From Microvirga sp. KLBC 81 (GTDB taxonomy: Bacteria; Pseudomonadota; Alphaproteobacteria; Rhizobiales; Beijerinckiaceae), in NCBI RefSeq assembly GCF_003075415.1, contig NZ_QDAH01000019.1, positions 17,174 through 81,173 of the forward strand: 64,000 nt of DNA, written 5' to 3'. The translations under genes were made by a program, and so were the position numbers. Each line of letters starts with the position of its first letter. Within the stretch, counting starts at the first letter, position 1. Positions 28,604-37,187 of this stretch are shown here, in pieces. The notes under the pieces were generated by a model, which searched no databases, was not told the DNA's origin, and saw only the letters and a program-made list of their open reading frames with translations.

Positions 28604-29677
28604 ATGGCCGATCTCCACCTCGACAACGTCAAGAAGCGCTACGGGGCTCTCGATATTCTCCATGGGATCAATCTTGCCGTCGAAGACGGCGAGTTCGTCG
28701 TCCTCGTCGGTCCGTCGGGATGCGGAAAGTCCACCCTGCTGCGCATGATCGCCGGATTGGAAACAGTTTCCGATGGCGAGATCCGCATCGGCGGCCGGCG
28801 TGCCAATGAGGTGCCGCCGCAGAAGCGCAACATCTCGATGGTGTTCCAGTCCTATGCGCTCTTCCCTCACATGACTGTGAAGGACAACATCACCTTCGGC
28901 CCGCGCATCCGCCGCGAGAATGCGCAGGAGACGGAGGAGAAGCTGAAACGCGCGGCTTCCATGCTGAATCTCGGAGCCTACCTCGACCGGCGCCCCGGCC
29001 AGCTCTCCGGCGGCCAGCGCCAGCGCGTCGCGATGGGGCGCTCCATTGTCCGCAGTCCCGATCTCTTCCTGTTCGATGAGCCTCTCTCCAACCTGGATGC
29101 GCAACTCAGGATGCAGATGCGGACGGAGATCAAGGCACTGCACCACAAGTTCAAAAGCACGATCATTTATGTGACGCATGATCAGATCGAGGCCATGACC
29201 ATGGCCGACCGCATCGTCGTTATGAATGGCGGGCGCATCGAACAGGTCGGCACTCCTCTCGAGCTCTACGATCGTCCGGCCAATCTCTTCGTGGCAGGAT
29301 TCCTCGGCTCCCCGGCGATGAGCTTCATCGATGGAACGATGCTGAGGTCGAGCCAGAGCGCGTCCGTTCGCCTCTCGGACGGCGCCATGGTGCCGGTTGC
29401 GAGCACATCCGCACCCAATGGCGCCAGCGTGATCCTTGGCATCCGGCCGGAACACTACCGGCTCGATCCCGCGGGTCCGATCCGGCTTGTGGTGAATGTC
29501 ATCGAGCCCACTGGTTCGGAAAGTCACATCTACGGGCATGTCGGCACTTCGGAAGTGCGGGCGGTCTTTCGGGAGAGAATTTCCGTCGGCCCTGGCGAGA
29601 CGCTCAACCTGTCCGTTGAACCGGAAAAGGTCCACCTGTTCGATGCGAACACCGGCATGCGCCTTCCGGGAGCCTGA
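28604..29677 (+). CDS. ABC transporter ATP-binding protein, MalK/UgpC-like
   Basis: The 357-residue protein has Walker A GPSGCGKST (about 38-46), a Q-loop in SMVFQSYALFPHMTV, signature LSGGQRQRVAMGRSI, Walker B LFLFDEPLSNLD and the H-loop YVTHDQIEA. A C-terminal TOBE/OB regulatory domain (about 245-357) is typical of MalK-type importers. ATG 28604 follows GAGGAG. It should energise the permeases encoded on the opposite strand at 24.6-26.3 kb, because no other ATPase is present here. Confidence 0.92.
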   Translation: MADLHLDNVKKRYGALDILHGINLAVEDGEFVVLVGPSGCGKSTLLRMIAGLETVSDGEIRIGGRRANEVPPQKRNISMVFQSYALFPHMTVKDNITFGPRIRRENAQETEEKLKRAASMLNLGAYLDRRPGQLSGGQRQRVAMGRSIVRSPDLFLFDEPLSNLDAQLRMQMRTEIKALHHKFKSTIIYVTHDQIEAMTMADRIVVMNGGRIEQVGTPLELYDRPANLFVAGFLGSPAMSFIDGTMLRSSQSASVRLSDGAMVPVASTSAPNGASVILGIRPEHYRLDPAGPIRLVVNVIEPTGSESHIYGHVGTSEVRAVFRERISVGPGETLNLSVEPEKVHLFDANTGMRLPGA

Positions 29678-29679
29678 GT

Positions 29680-30561
29680 GTGAAGGCGACACAGGACATC
29701 ATCACCCGCGTTCGCCGATGGTCCGAGGACGGCTCCAAGGCGGAGCGCAGGCTTGCGTCCATGATCTTGAGCGACCTCGCCTATGTGTCCAAAGCGCCGA
29801 TTGCCGACATCGCAAGTCGCGCAGGCGTGAGCGAGCCCACGGTGACGCGCTTTGCAAGAGCGCTCGGCTGCGAGGGCATTCGCGACTTCAAATATCATCT
29901 CGCTCAAGCTCTGGCCGTCGGCGGCAATTATCTCAATCCTACCCCCCTGCAGCGCGAGGAGCGCGAGGAACGTGTTCTTGCGGCTGTATGCGGTGGCGCC
30001 GCGACGGCGATCGAGCGCCTGCGCTCCAGCGTCGATATGGAGACCATCGGCTTGATTGCCGATCATATTTCCACGGCGCGCTCGGTATTGTCCTATGGTT
30101 CTGGAGGCAACTCCTCCATCATGGCGACGGAGCTCCATAACCGGCTCTTCCGTCTCGGCCTGTCCGTCATCTCTCACAGCGACGGTCAGATGCAGAGAAT
30201 GACGGCTTCAGTGGCGACGCCGGAAACAGTGGTGATCGCCTTCTCGATCTCCGGCTACTCGCCTTCGGTGGTCGACTCCATGCGCATCTCCCGTCATTAC
30301 GGAGCAAAAACCATTGCCGTGACCGCACCGGGATCGGCCTTGGCCCGGGAGGCCGAAATCCTCCTGCCATTCTCGGTGCCGGAAGACAGCAATCTCTACA
30401 AACCCAACTCCGCCCGCTATGCGATGATGGCCATCGTTGATCTGATCGCGATGACCACGGCCGAAGCCATCGGTCCCTCCGTTCTCGAAGGGCTTCGCCG
30501 CATCAAGCACAGCCTCGCAGCGGTGAACGTCAACGATCCCCGATTGCCCCTTGGCGACTAG
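29680..30561 (+). CDS. RpiR-family transcriptional regulator (HTH plus SIS)
   Basis: The 293-residue protein has an N-terminal HTH_6 domain (IADIASRAGVSEPTVTRFARALG, about 41-63, is cited in part: VSEPTVTRFARALG) and a C-terminal SIS phosphosugar-binding domain with SYGSGGNSS and AFSISGYSPSV. It starts with GTG two bases after the ATPase stop. RpiR proteins usually sense a phosphorylated sugar, which hints that the imported compound carries a sugar or amino-sugar part. Confidence 0.88.
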   Translation: MKATQDIITRVRRWSEDGSKAERRLASMILSDLAYVSKAPIADIASRAGVSEPTVTRFARALGCEGIRDFKYHLAQALAVGGNYLNPTPLQREEREERVLAAVCGGAATAIERLRSSVDMETIGLIADHISTARSVLSYGSGGNSSIMATELHNRLFRLGLSVISHSDGQMQRMTASVATPETVVIAFSISGYSPSVVDSMRISRHYGAKTIAVTAPGSALAREAEILLPFSVPEDSNLYKPNSARYAMMAIVDLIAMTTAEAIGPSVLEGLRRIKHSLAAVNVNDPRLPLGD

Positions 30562-30579
30562 AAGAAGTCGGATTTTGCA

Positions 30580-31641
30580 ATGACCAAGATTCATGAGCTG
30601 GATACCCCCGTCGTGCTGATCGACCTGGACCGCGTCGAAGCCAATCTCAGGCGCGCACAGGACTACGCCGATACCCATGGGGTGAAGCTGCGCCCCCATA
30701 TCAAGACCCACAAGCTGCCGCAATTCGCCAAGCGCCAGATGGAGCTCGGCGCCATCGGCATCACTTGCCAGAAAATCGGCGAGGCCGAAGTAATGGCGGA
30801 TGCCGGGATCACGGATATCCTCCTTCCCTACAACATTCTCGGCGAGCCCAAGCTGAAACGTCTTCTGGCGCTCGCCAAGCGCACATCCATCAAGGTCACA
30901 GCCGACAGCACCACCACCATCGACGGCTATTCCAGGGCATTTGCAGGCTCCGGCATCACCCTTTCCGTTCTCGTGGAATGCGACACGGGCGGCGGGCGCG
31001 TCGGCGTCCAGACGCCCGAGGAGGCGCTCGCCCTCGCCAAACGCATCGCCGGTTCGAACGGATTGCGTTTTGCCGGTCTGATGACATATCCCGCGAAGGG
31101 CATGGCCGCGCAGGCGAATGCCTGGTTGGAGCGCGCCAAGGCCCTGCTTAATGAAGCAGGCCTCCCACCTGAGATTGTCTCGACTGGCGGAACTCCGGAC
31201 ATCTGGCAGAGCGGCGAGAACCGCGCAGCCACGGAATACCGCCCCGGCACCTATATCTACCTCGACCGCTTTCAGGTTCAGGAAGGCGTCGGCAGCTTTG
31301 ACGATTGCGCGCTCACGGTCTTCGCAACCGTCGTCTCGCGCCCCACCGACACACGCGCGATCCTCGACACCGGCTCGAAAGCGCTCACCAGCGACACTTT
31401 AGGCCTTCAGGGCTTCGGCCGCATTGTCGAGTATCCTGATGCTGCCATTGTGTCTTTAAGCGAAGAGCACGGGATCGTTGATCTCACGCATTCCGCCACA
31501 AGACCTGAAGTCGGCGAGATGGTTCGCATCATTCCGAACCATGTCTGCCCCGTATCGAACCTCTTCGACGACGTGACATTCGTGCGCGGCGATGACGTGA
31601 TCGATACGGTTCCAGTCGCGGCTCGCGGCAAGGTTACCTGA
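30580..31641 (+). CDS. PLP-dependent D-serine dehydratase / D-threonine aldolase family enzyme
   Basis: The 353-residue protein has an alanine-racemase-like TIM barrel and a C-terminal beta domain. The PLP lysine lies in RPHIKTHK (most likely K42). The metal pair is H321 and C323 in PNHVCPVSN; a His-x-Cys pair is typical of the zinc-dependent D-serine dehydratase branch, while D-threonine aldolases have His-x-Asp. STGGTPDIW is a phosphate-binding segment of the barrel. It would split or deaminate a D-hydroxy amino acid. Exact activity within the family is uncertain. Confidence 0.82.
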   Translation: MTKIHELDTPVVLIDLDRVEANLRRAQDYADTHGVKLRPHIKTHKLPQFAKRQMELGAIGITCQKIGEAEVMADAGITDILLPYNILGEPKLKRLLALAKRTSIKVTADSTTTIDGYSRAFAGSGITLSVLVECDTGGGRVGVQTPEEALALAKRIAGSNGLRFAGLMTYPAKGMAAQANAWLERAKALLNEAGLPPEIVSTGGTPDIWQSGENRAATEYRPGTYIYLDRFQVQEGVGSFDDCALTVFATVVSRPTDTRAILDTGSKALTSDTLGLQGFGRIVEYPDAAIVSLSEEHGIVDLTHSATRPEVGEMVRIIPNHVCPVSNLFDDVTFVRGDDVIDTVPVAARGKVT

Positions 31642-31684
31642 AGCGGCTCCCCCCTCTCCTACCCCAATCCCGGAGGTTCCCGTC

Positions 31685-32182
31685 GTGAAATCCCACACGC
31701 AAAATCCGTTCTCCGAAACCGACCCGGATCGCCGCGAAATCTGGACCATGCTGGTCGAGCGCGACATTGACGCCTTTCTCGCAGCCGATTGGTCGATGGT
31801 GGATTCCGATTTCCGCCGTGAAGGGTTTCTGGGCCTGCATGCGCACAAGTCGGAACTGCCCGACAGCTGGCGTCTCGATTTTCCAGACCTGGAAACCTAC
31901 CGGGACGAGTGGCTGCGCCAGGCGAAAGCATCGCAGGCTGTCGACTATGCCGAGCCCGTCCGCGACGCTCTGTTTCGCGCCACCAACATGCGCGACATCG
32001 ATTTAAGGGGCGATACTGCCGTCTGCCACAAGAAATTCGACGGAACCATCGCCCTGAAAGATGGCGGTGTCGATGTGCTCAGCTGGCAAACCTTGTATTT
32101 CTGCGCCCGCCTCGACGGGCGCTGGAAGATCACGGGCTTCGTTGGATACATGCCGTTCCCGATGGGAAAGCCCCGCGGCTGA
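31685..32182 (+). CDS. NTF2/SnoaL-like protein
   Basis: The 165-residue protein starts with GTG 31685 after GGAGG. A helical N-terminus (IWTMLVERDIDAFLAADWS) is followed by strands ending in WQTLYFCARLDGRWKITGFVGYMP, the cone-shaped NTF2-like pattern. It is cytoplasmic. It lies between the PLP enzyme and the D-aminoacylase and may be an isomerase, hydratase or accessory protein. No catalytic residues can be assigned. Confidence 0.65.
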   Translation: MKSHTQNPFSETDPDRREIWTMLVERDIDAFLAADWSMVDSDFRREGFLGLHAHKSELPDSWRLDFPDLETYRDEWLRQAKASQAVDYAEPVRDALFRATNMRDIDLRGDTAVCHKKFDGTIALKDGGVDVLSWQTLYFCARLDGRWKITGFVGYMPFPMGKPRG

Positions 32183-32221
32183 ACCAGGCCGACTTTTCTT
32201 AAACTTCCGGCTGAGAAGACG

Positions 32222-33823
32222 ATGACGCAAAACTGGCTGATCCGAAATGCCCGTATCATCGACGGCACGGGAGCCCCCTGGTTCCGCGGCGACGTGCAAG
32301 TGGTCGGCGGGCGGATTGCCGGCGTCGGCGCGAACCTGAAGGTGGAAGCGAATGCGACGATCGTCGATGCGCAGGATCGCTATCTCGCGCCCGGCTTCAT
32401 CGACGCCCATTGCCATGACGACCTGATCTGCCTTCGCGACCCGGATCGCCCTGAAAAGGCGCTGCAGGGCGTGACCACCGTCGTCGTCGGCAATTGCAGC
32501 TTCTCGCTCTATCCGGCACGCGGACAGTCCCGCGAGGATCTGCGCAAACACTTCTCAGGCTTGCTCGGTCAGACGGCACCGGATGAGATCTTCGACGACT
32601 TCGCGGATTACCGCGAGCGCCTTCATCGGGGAGTAGCCATCAATGTCGTTTCCCTCGTGGGCCATGGGGCACTGCGTCTCGCGGTCATGGGCTATGAACG
32701 CCGCGCCGCGACACCGGACGAGATCGCCGCGATGGAAACTCTTCTCGATCGGCAGCTTGAGCAAGGCGCCATCGGGTTGTCCCTTGGACTGGTTTATCCC
32801 CCGAGCGCCTTTGCGGCTCTCGACGAGATGGTGGCGCTGGCCAAGGTGGTGAAGGCTCGCGGACGGCTGATGACTGCGCATGTGCGCAGCTATGAGGATG
32901 GGCTTGTTCCAGCAATCGAGGAGTTCATCGAGATCCTCCGGCAATCCGGCGCGGCGGGCCTCCTGTCGCACCTTCAAGCGGCGGGGCGCCCGAACTGGGG
33001 CCAGATTCCCTGCGCCTTGGAGACCCTGGAGGCGGCGCGACAGGAAGGCATCGACATCAGCTTCGACATGTACCCCTATCCGGCAGGCAGCACCTACCTT
33101 CTGCAGCTGCTTCCGCCTGCCGCCCTCGATGGAGGGCTCGACCAACTGAAGCAGAAACTGCGCGATCCTGATGTGGGCCCTGTCCTGCGCCGTTGGGTCG
33201 AGAACGGCGGCCCGGCCTTCCACGGTCAGAGCAAGCTGTCCCTGATCGGTTGGGAGAACGTGCGCATTTCCGGCGTCAACAATCCGGCACTCAAGCCTCT
33301 GGAAGGCCTGAACATGCGCCAGGCCGCCGACCACGAGGAAACCGAGCCTTACGATCTGTTCATCCGCCTGGTTGAGGAGGACGAAGGACAGACCGGCGTC
33401 ATTCTTTTCCAGCTCGATGAAAACGATCTGCATGCTGCGTGCTGCCACCGGCTGTATATGGTGGGATCGGATGGCCTGCCGCGCCCCGGCACGAAACCTC
33501 ATCCGCGCGCCTTTGGCACGTTTCCGCGTATCATCGGCCCCTTGCGCCGGGACAAAGGCTGGTTCTCCATCGAGGATGCCGTTCGGCGCATGACATCGAT
33601 TGCGGCGCAGCGCTTCTCTCTGCAGGATCGCGGTTTGGTGCGACCTGACATGATGGCCGATCTGGTGCTGTTCGAAGAAGGCGTGACAGACCAGGCCACC
33701 TTCGACGCATCGACCCTTCTGCCTTCCGGCATTACCCATGTCTGGGTCAATGGAGAGGCCATTGTGCGCAACGGTGCGCCGACAGGAGCCCGACCGGGCC
33801 GGATGCTTCAGGCATCAGTGTGA
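32222..33823 (+). CDS. D-aminoacylase / N-acyl-D-amino-acid deacylase
   Basis: The 533-residue amidohydrolase has the metal motif FIDAHCHDD (H63, H65), the cysteine ligand of D-aminoacylases in VVGNCSFS (C92) and AHVRSYEDG and LLSHLQAAG with their histidines. At the C-terminus are the catalytic Asp region RPDMMADLVLF and a small beta domain. It hydrolyses N-acyl-D-amino acids. It follows the D-serine-dehydratase-like gene, giving a plausible route from acyl-D-amino acid to keto acid. A dihydroorotase-like amidohydrolase is the main alternative. Confidence 0.85.
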   Translation: MTQNWLIRNARIIDGTGAPWFRGDVQVVGGRIAGVGANLKVEANATIVDAQDRYLAPGFIDAHCHDDLICLRDPDRPEKALQGVTTVVVGNCSFSLYPARGQSREDLRKHFSGLLGQTAPDEIFDDFADYRERLHRGVAINVVSLVGHGALRLAVMGYERRAATPDEIAAMETLLDRQLEQGAIGLSLGLVYPPSAFAALDEMVALAKVVKARGRLMTAHVRSYEDGLVPAIEEFIEILRQSGAAGLLSHLQAAGRPNWGQIPCALETLEAARQEGIDISFDMYPYPAGSTYLLQLLPPAALDGGLDQLKQKLRDPDVGPVLRRWVENGGPAFHGQSKLSLIGWENVRISGVNNPALKPLEGLNMRQAADHEETEPYDLFIRLVEEDEGQTGVILFQLDENDLHAACCHRLYMVGSDGLPRPGTKPHPRAFGTFPRIIGPLRRDKGWFSIEDAVRRMTSIAAQRFSLQDRGLVRPDMMADLVLFEEGVTDQATFDASTLLPSGITHVWVNGEAIVRNGAPTGARPGRMLQASV

Positions 33824-33876
33824 AAGCACCGATGCCAGGCACTTTCGCGGTTCATGCGCTCAAGCAGCAAACATGA

Positions 33877-34110
33877 ATGCAGTCAATGCGAATGATCTAT
33901 CACAGAACCGGCAATCTCCGAGCCGTCCAACTCCTGCTCGGCGATACCAAGATCGAGAGCACAGTCGAGTATATCGGCATTGATGTTGATGATGCGCCGG
34001 TGATTGCCGAGCAGTTTGGTGTCAAAACGTCAGCGGCGGCTATTGACCAAGCCGCCTCACCCGCCGATCCTACCAGCCATCATAAAGCAAATGACCGGCG
34101 AGTAACATGA
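33877..34110 (+). pseudogene. Tyrosine recombinase C-terminal remnant
   Basis: The frame encodes HRTGNLRAVQLLLGDTKIES followed by a Tyr and a GIDVDDA-type tail, matching the C-terminal catalytic end of a site-specific integrase. The usual LLGH histidine is Asp here, and the rest of the catalytic domain is missing; the sequence just before it looks like a collapsed version of the box with the arginine. It is non-functional. Confidence 0.7.
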
Positions 34111-34257
34111 AGCAACCTTGGCTCACTGGATCGAAAGGTCTCCACGGCTTATTGCATCCATGTTGAGCCTGACCCATAGGAGCTTCCCGACCGAACGGGC
34201 AACGGGCACCCAGTTACCCGTTCAGCATTTGGGATCCAACGGATTTCGCCGCAGCCT

Positions 34258-35469
34258 TCAGGCAGTCAGGATCTCGTCGGCAGGCCCGAAGAACTCGTAG
34301 TGAATACGGTCTGACCGGACCCCCGTCAGCGCCAGACCACCCACGAATGCGCGCAGGAATGGCCGTGGACCGCAGAGGTAATAGTCAGCCTCGCCCAGTG
34401 GCGTGTGAGCCTGAAGCCACTCCACGCTGATCAGCCCCTGGTGATCGAAGTCGTCGCCCTGCCGATCTTCCGGCCGCGGTTCGACATAGAAGACGGTTGC
34501 CTGGATGTTGGGATGGGCTTCAGCCAGAAACCGCACGCGGTTCTTCATGGCGTGGGTCGCGCCGTTCAGGGTGCCATGCACGTAATGGACGGCAACATGC
34601 GGATGCTGATTCGCAACCGCCTCCAACATGCTCATCATTGGTGTCAGCCCAACCCCGCCGCTCAGCAGAACAACGGGGCGAGGGGACTCCTCGTTGAGGA
34701 AGAACTCGCCGGCCGGCGGCGCCACCTTCAGGATCTCTCCGACCTCGGCTTGGTCATGCAGCCAATTCGACGCGATGCCCTGCGGCTCGCGCTTCACCGA
34801 GATCCGGTAGGTCTCGTCGTTGGGCGCACTGGAGATGCTGTAGTTCCGCTTCAGCGGGTGTTGGCCGGGAATATCGATCCAGAACGTGAGATACTGGCCC
34901 GGCTGGTGACGCAGGACAGGCTTTCCGTCCTCGGGGCGCAGCACGAAGGACGTGATGATCTCGCTCTCGCGCTGTTTGCTTTCGATCCTGAAATTGCGCC
35001 AGCCGTTCCATCCGCCGGGTGCGTTAGCCAGGCTGTTGTAGACGGCTCCCTCGCGTCCGATCAGCACGTGGGCGAGGAACCAGTACGCTTCGCCCCAGGC
35101 AGCCAGGATCTCGTCGGTGGCGGCGTCCCCGAGCACGTCCTTGATCGCCCCGAGCAGCGCTTCGGCAACGTAAGGATAATGCTCAGGCAGGATGTTCAGC
35201 CCGACATGTTTCTGCGCGATCCGCTCGACGGCAGGCGCGAGAGCACCGAGATTGTCGATGTTCTGCGCATAGGCCAGGATCGCGGTGGCGAGCGCCTTGG
35301 GTTGCGAGCCGGTCTCGCCATGGTGGGACTGGTTGAACAGGTCACGGATGGCCTCGTTCTGGAACATGCGCTCGTACATGCGCTTCGTGATCGCCAGCCC
35401 ATGCTCCTGGAGAGCCGGCACGGTGGCCTTCACCAGATGAATGCTCGTATCGCTTAATGTGTTCGTCAT
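34258..35469 (-). CDS. hmp: Flavohemoprotein, nitric oxide dioxygenase
   Basis: The 403-residue protein has a globin domain (about 1-140; proximal His region AQKHVGLNI), an FAD domain with RNYSISSAP (about 205-213) and an NAD domain with LLSGGVGLTPM and YYLCGPRPFL. It converts NO and O2 to nitrate and protects against nitrosative stress in the cytosol. ATG 35469 follows AAGGG. It lies alone between an integrase remnant and a receiver protein. I did not find a clear NsrR or FNR site in the 160 bases upstream. Confidence 0.93.
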   Translation of the reverse strand: MTNTLSDTSIHLVKATVPALQEHGLAITKRMYERMFQNEAIRDLFNQSHHGETGSQPKALATAILAYAQNIDNLGALAPAVERIAQKHVGLNILPEHYPYVAEALLGAIKDVLGDAATDEILAAWGEAYWFLAHVLIGREGAVYNSLANAPGGWNGWRNFRIESKQRESEIITSFVLRPEDGKPVLRHQPGQYLTFWIDIPGQHPLKRNYSISSAPNDETYRISVKREPQGIASNWLHDQAEVGEILKVAPPAGEFFLNEESPRPVVLLSGGVGLTPMMSMLEAVANQHPHVAVHYVHGTLNGATHAMKNRVRFLAEAHPNIQATVFYVEPRPEDRQGDDFDHQGLISVEWLQAHTPLGEADYYLCGPRPFLRAFVGGLALTGVRSDRIHYEFFGPADEILTA

Positions 35470-35633
35470 AGGATTACCCTTGATGCTTCATCGAGAGGTA
35501 GTGGAACGATCTGGCCATCTGACCAACGGCACGTCAGGCTCGGCTTTCATGGCTTGTCATCAGCATTCAGGGCATCTGATCTCGGCCCTCATTACCGGGC
35601 GTAGATGCCGTCACGAGATGACGACAAATCCAA

Positions 35634-36047
35634 TTATTCCTTCGGGAATTCGCATGAGCGCGGCCAAGCGCAGGCCGCACCGAATAGTGTCGCGTAGATG
35701 CAGTCTGTGAGTGTGTTGCCCAGGAGAGGCTTTTCAAGCACATCCCGGATTCCGGAGCGGAGAGCACAGTCGAGCACGTCATGAGCTGCTCCGGACGTGA
35801 CGAGGATGACTGGGTAATTGCAATGGTGCTCCCGAAGCTTGGCCACTAGCTCTACTCCATTCATGCCGGGCATGTTATAATCAACCACGAGACACCCGCA
35901 TTCAGGGAGGGTCGGCTCAGTCAACAGATCGGTACTGCTCTCGTAGACTCGAACGTCCAAGCCTTCCAATTCGAGGGCAAACCTCAAGGATTCCCGGACG
36001 GCTGCGTCGTCATCCACCACAAGGACGACGTTGGTATGTTCGGACAT
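35634..36047 (-). CDS. Receiver-only response regulator (FixJ-like REC)
   Basis: The 137-residue protein is a single receiver domain: acidic pair in VVDDDAAVRES, phospho-acceptor Asp in CLVVDYNMPGMNG, Thr/Ser in ILVTSGA and Lys in VLEKPL. There is no output domain. ATG 36047 is preferred to the in-frame ATG at 36059; neither has a strong ribosome-binding site. The DYNMPGMNG form is typical of FixJ/NtrX-type receivers in Hyphomicrobiales. No histidine kinase is adjacent. Confidence 0.82.
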   Translation of the reverse strand: MSEHTNVVLVVDDDAAVRESLRFALELEGLDVRVYESSTDLLTEPTLPECGCLVVDYNMPGMNGVELVAKLREHHCNYPVILVTSGAAHDVLDCALRSGIRDVLEKPLLGNTLTDCIYATLFGAACAWPRSCEFPKE

Positions 36048-36515
36048 CGTCAAACCCAACTAATGCCGTGTTCCGGCCAAATCCGTTTTGCGTTTTGCTA
36101 TGCCATGAGCGTTACCCCACGTGGCCTTGGCACTCCATTCCGGGAATATCCTTAGAATCCAACACAACTGATCAGGGTCCGGTTCGGGTCAGATTCTGCA
36201 GTTCCCTATCCTTCACGGACGTCTGCTTAAGTCGGGCGAGCAGACCAAGGCGTGACCTCCGAGAAGTGTTATGACCTGACGTTAAGTTTGGTCGCCATGA
36301 GCGCCAGACGCCAACTTCGAAACGTGCCACTGCGGCCTGCCCTGGTGAATGCACCGGCCTGCAACGCCAAGCCGTAGACGTGGATCGGCCGGACATAGCT
36401 GTTCTCTGCCATCACGCTGCTACGTTTCCGAATAATCGTCCACCAGCCGGAATCTGAAGCCGTAGCGTCTTGGGAGCGGCGCTGTGGCACCGGGCCCAGA
36501 TCCATCAGGGTGGCG
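36048..36515. other. Intergenic region, no recognised gene
   Basis: These 468 bases have open frames on the minus strand (for example 36269-36505), but the products are not recognisable and lack ribosome-binding sites. Mixed composition next to two integrase remnants suggests decayed sequence. Confidence 0.35.
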
Positions 36516-36986
36516 CTACAGCCAGCGTCTTACGCGCGAGCGGTAGCCACGGTAGACATCGCCGAACTTGCGCTCGAGATAGGCTTCTTCGCGGGCCACG
36601 ACGCCGTAGCGGATGACGATCGCGAAGGGCACCAGCGTCATCAGCAGCCAGAGATTGTCGAACGCAATGGCCAAGCCGATCAGTCCCAGGAACATGCCCA
36701 GGTAGATGGGATTGCGCGTGAAGCGGTACGGTCCGCTCTCGACAATGGTGGTGGTCGGCAGATTGGTGGGGACGTTCGAACCGGCCTTGGTGATGGTAAC
36801 GATGGCCCAGACGGCCAGCGCCAGCGCGAGGACGAACACCATTCCGCCGAGCCAGCCTGCAGGCTGGCCGACCGGCAAGAATGATAAGGGCATGAGCCAG
36901 TTGAGCGCAAACCCAACAATGACGGCAAGCCCCCAAGCAAGCGGCGGCCGAATAATGACCTGAGCGGTATCTGCCGTGTCAGCCAT
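36516..36986 (-). CDS. Isoprenylcysteine carboxyl methyltransferase-like membrane protein
   Basis: The 156-residue protein has four hydrophobic segments and the ICMT/PEMT C-terminal signature GPYRFTRNPIYLG (about 86-98) with REEAYLERKFGDVYRGYRS near the end. Bacterial members are integral-membrane methyltransferases of largely unknown substrate. It is complete in length for the small bacterial family. Confidence 0.82.
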   Translation of the reverse strand: MADTADTAQVIIRPPLAWGLAVIVGFALNWLMPLSFLPVGQPAGWLGGMVFVLALALAVWAIVTITKAGSNVPTNLPTTTIVESGPYRFTRNPIYLGMFLGLIGLAIAFDNLWLLMTLVPFAIVIRYGVVAREEAYLERKFGDVYRGYRSRVRRWL

Positions 36987-37187
36987 AGCGGGACGGTGAA
37001 CTCAAGGTCTTTGTCTACGTCACTTGCAGAATACCATCAAACTGCTTCCAGTGCTGACTCACAATCCGGGACCCTCATGTCCCTCAACCTGCGGGGATTG
37101 AGCACACCAGTTCTGATCCATGGAATTCAGTATGAGGCCACAAGCCGATCAGCATAACCAAGCTCATGAGTGGCTGAATTCGGCTCC

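Noticed and set aside
36269..36505. Minus-strand 78-codon frame between receiver and methyltransferase genes
   Set aside because: No ribosome-binding site and no recognisable fold.
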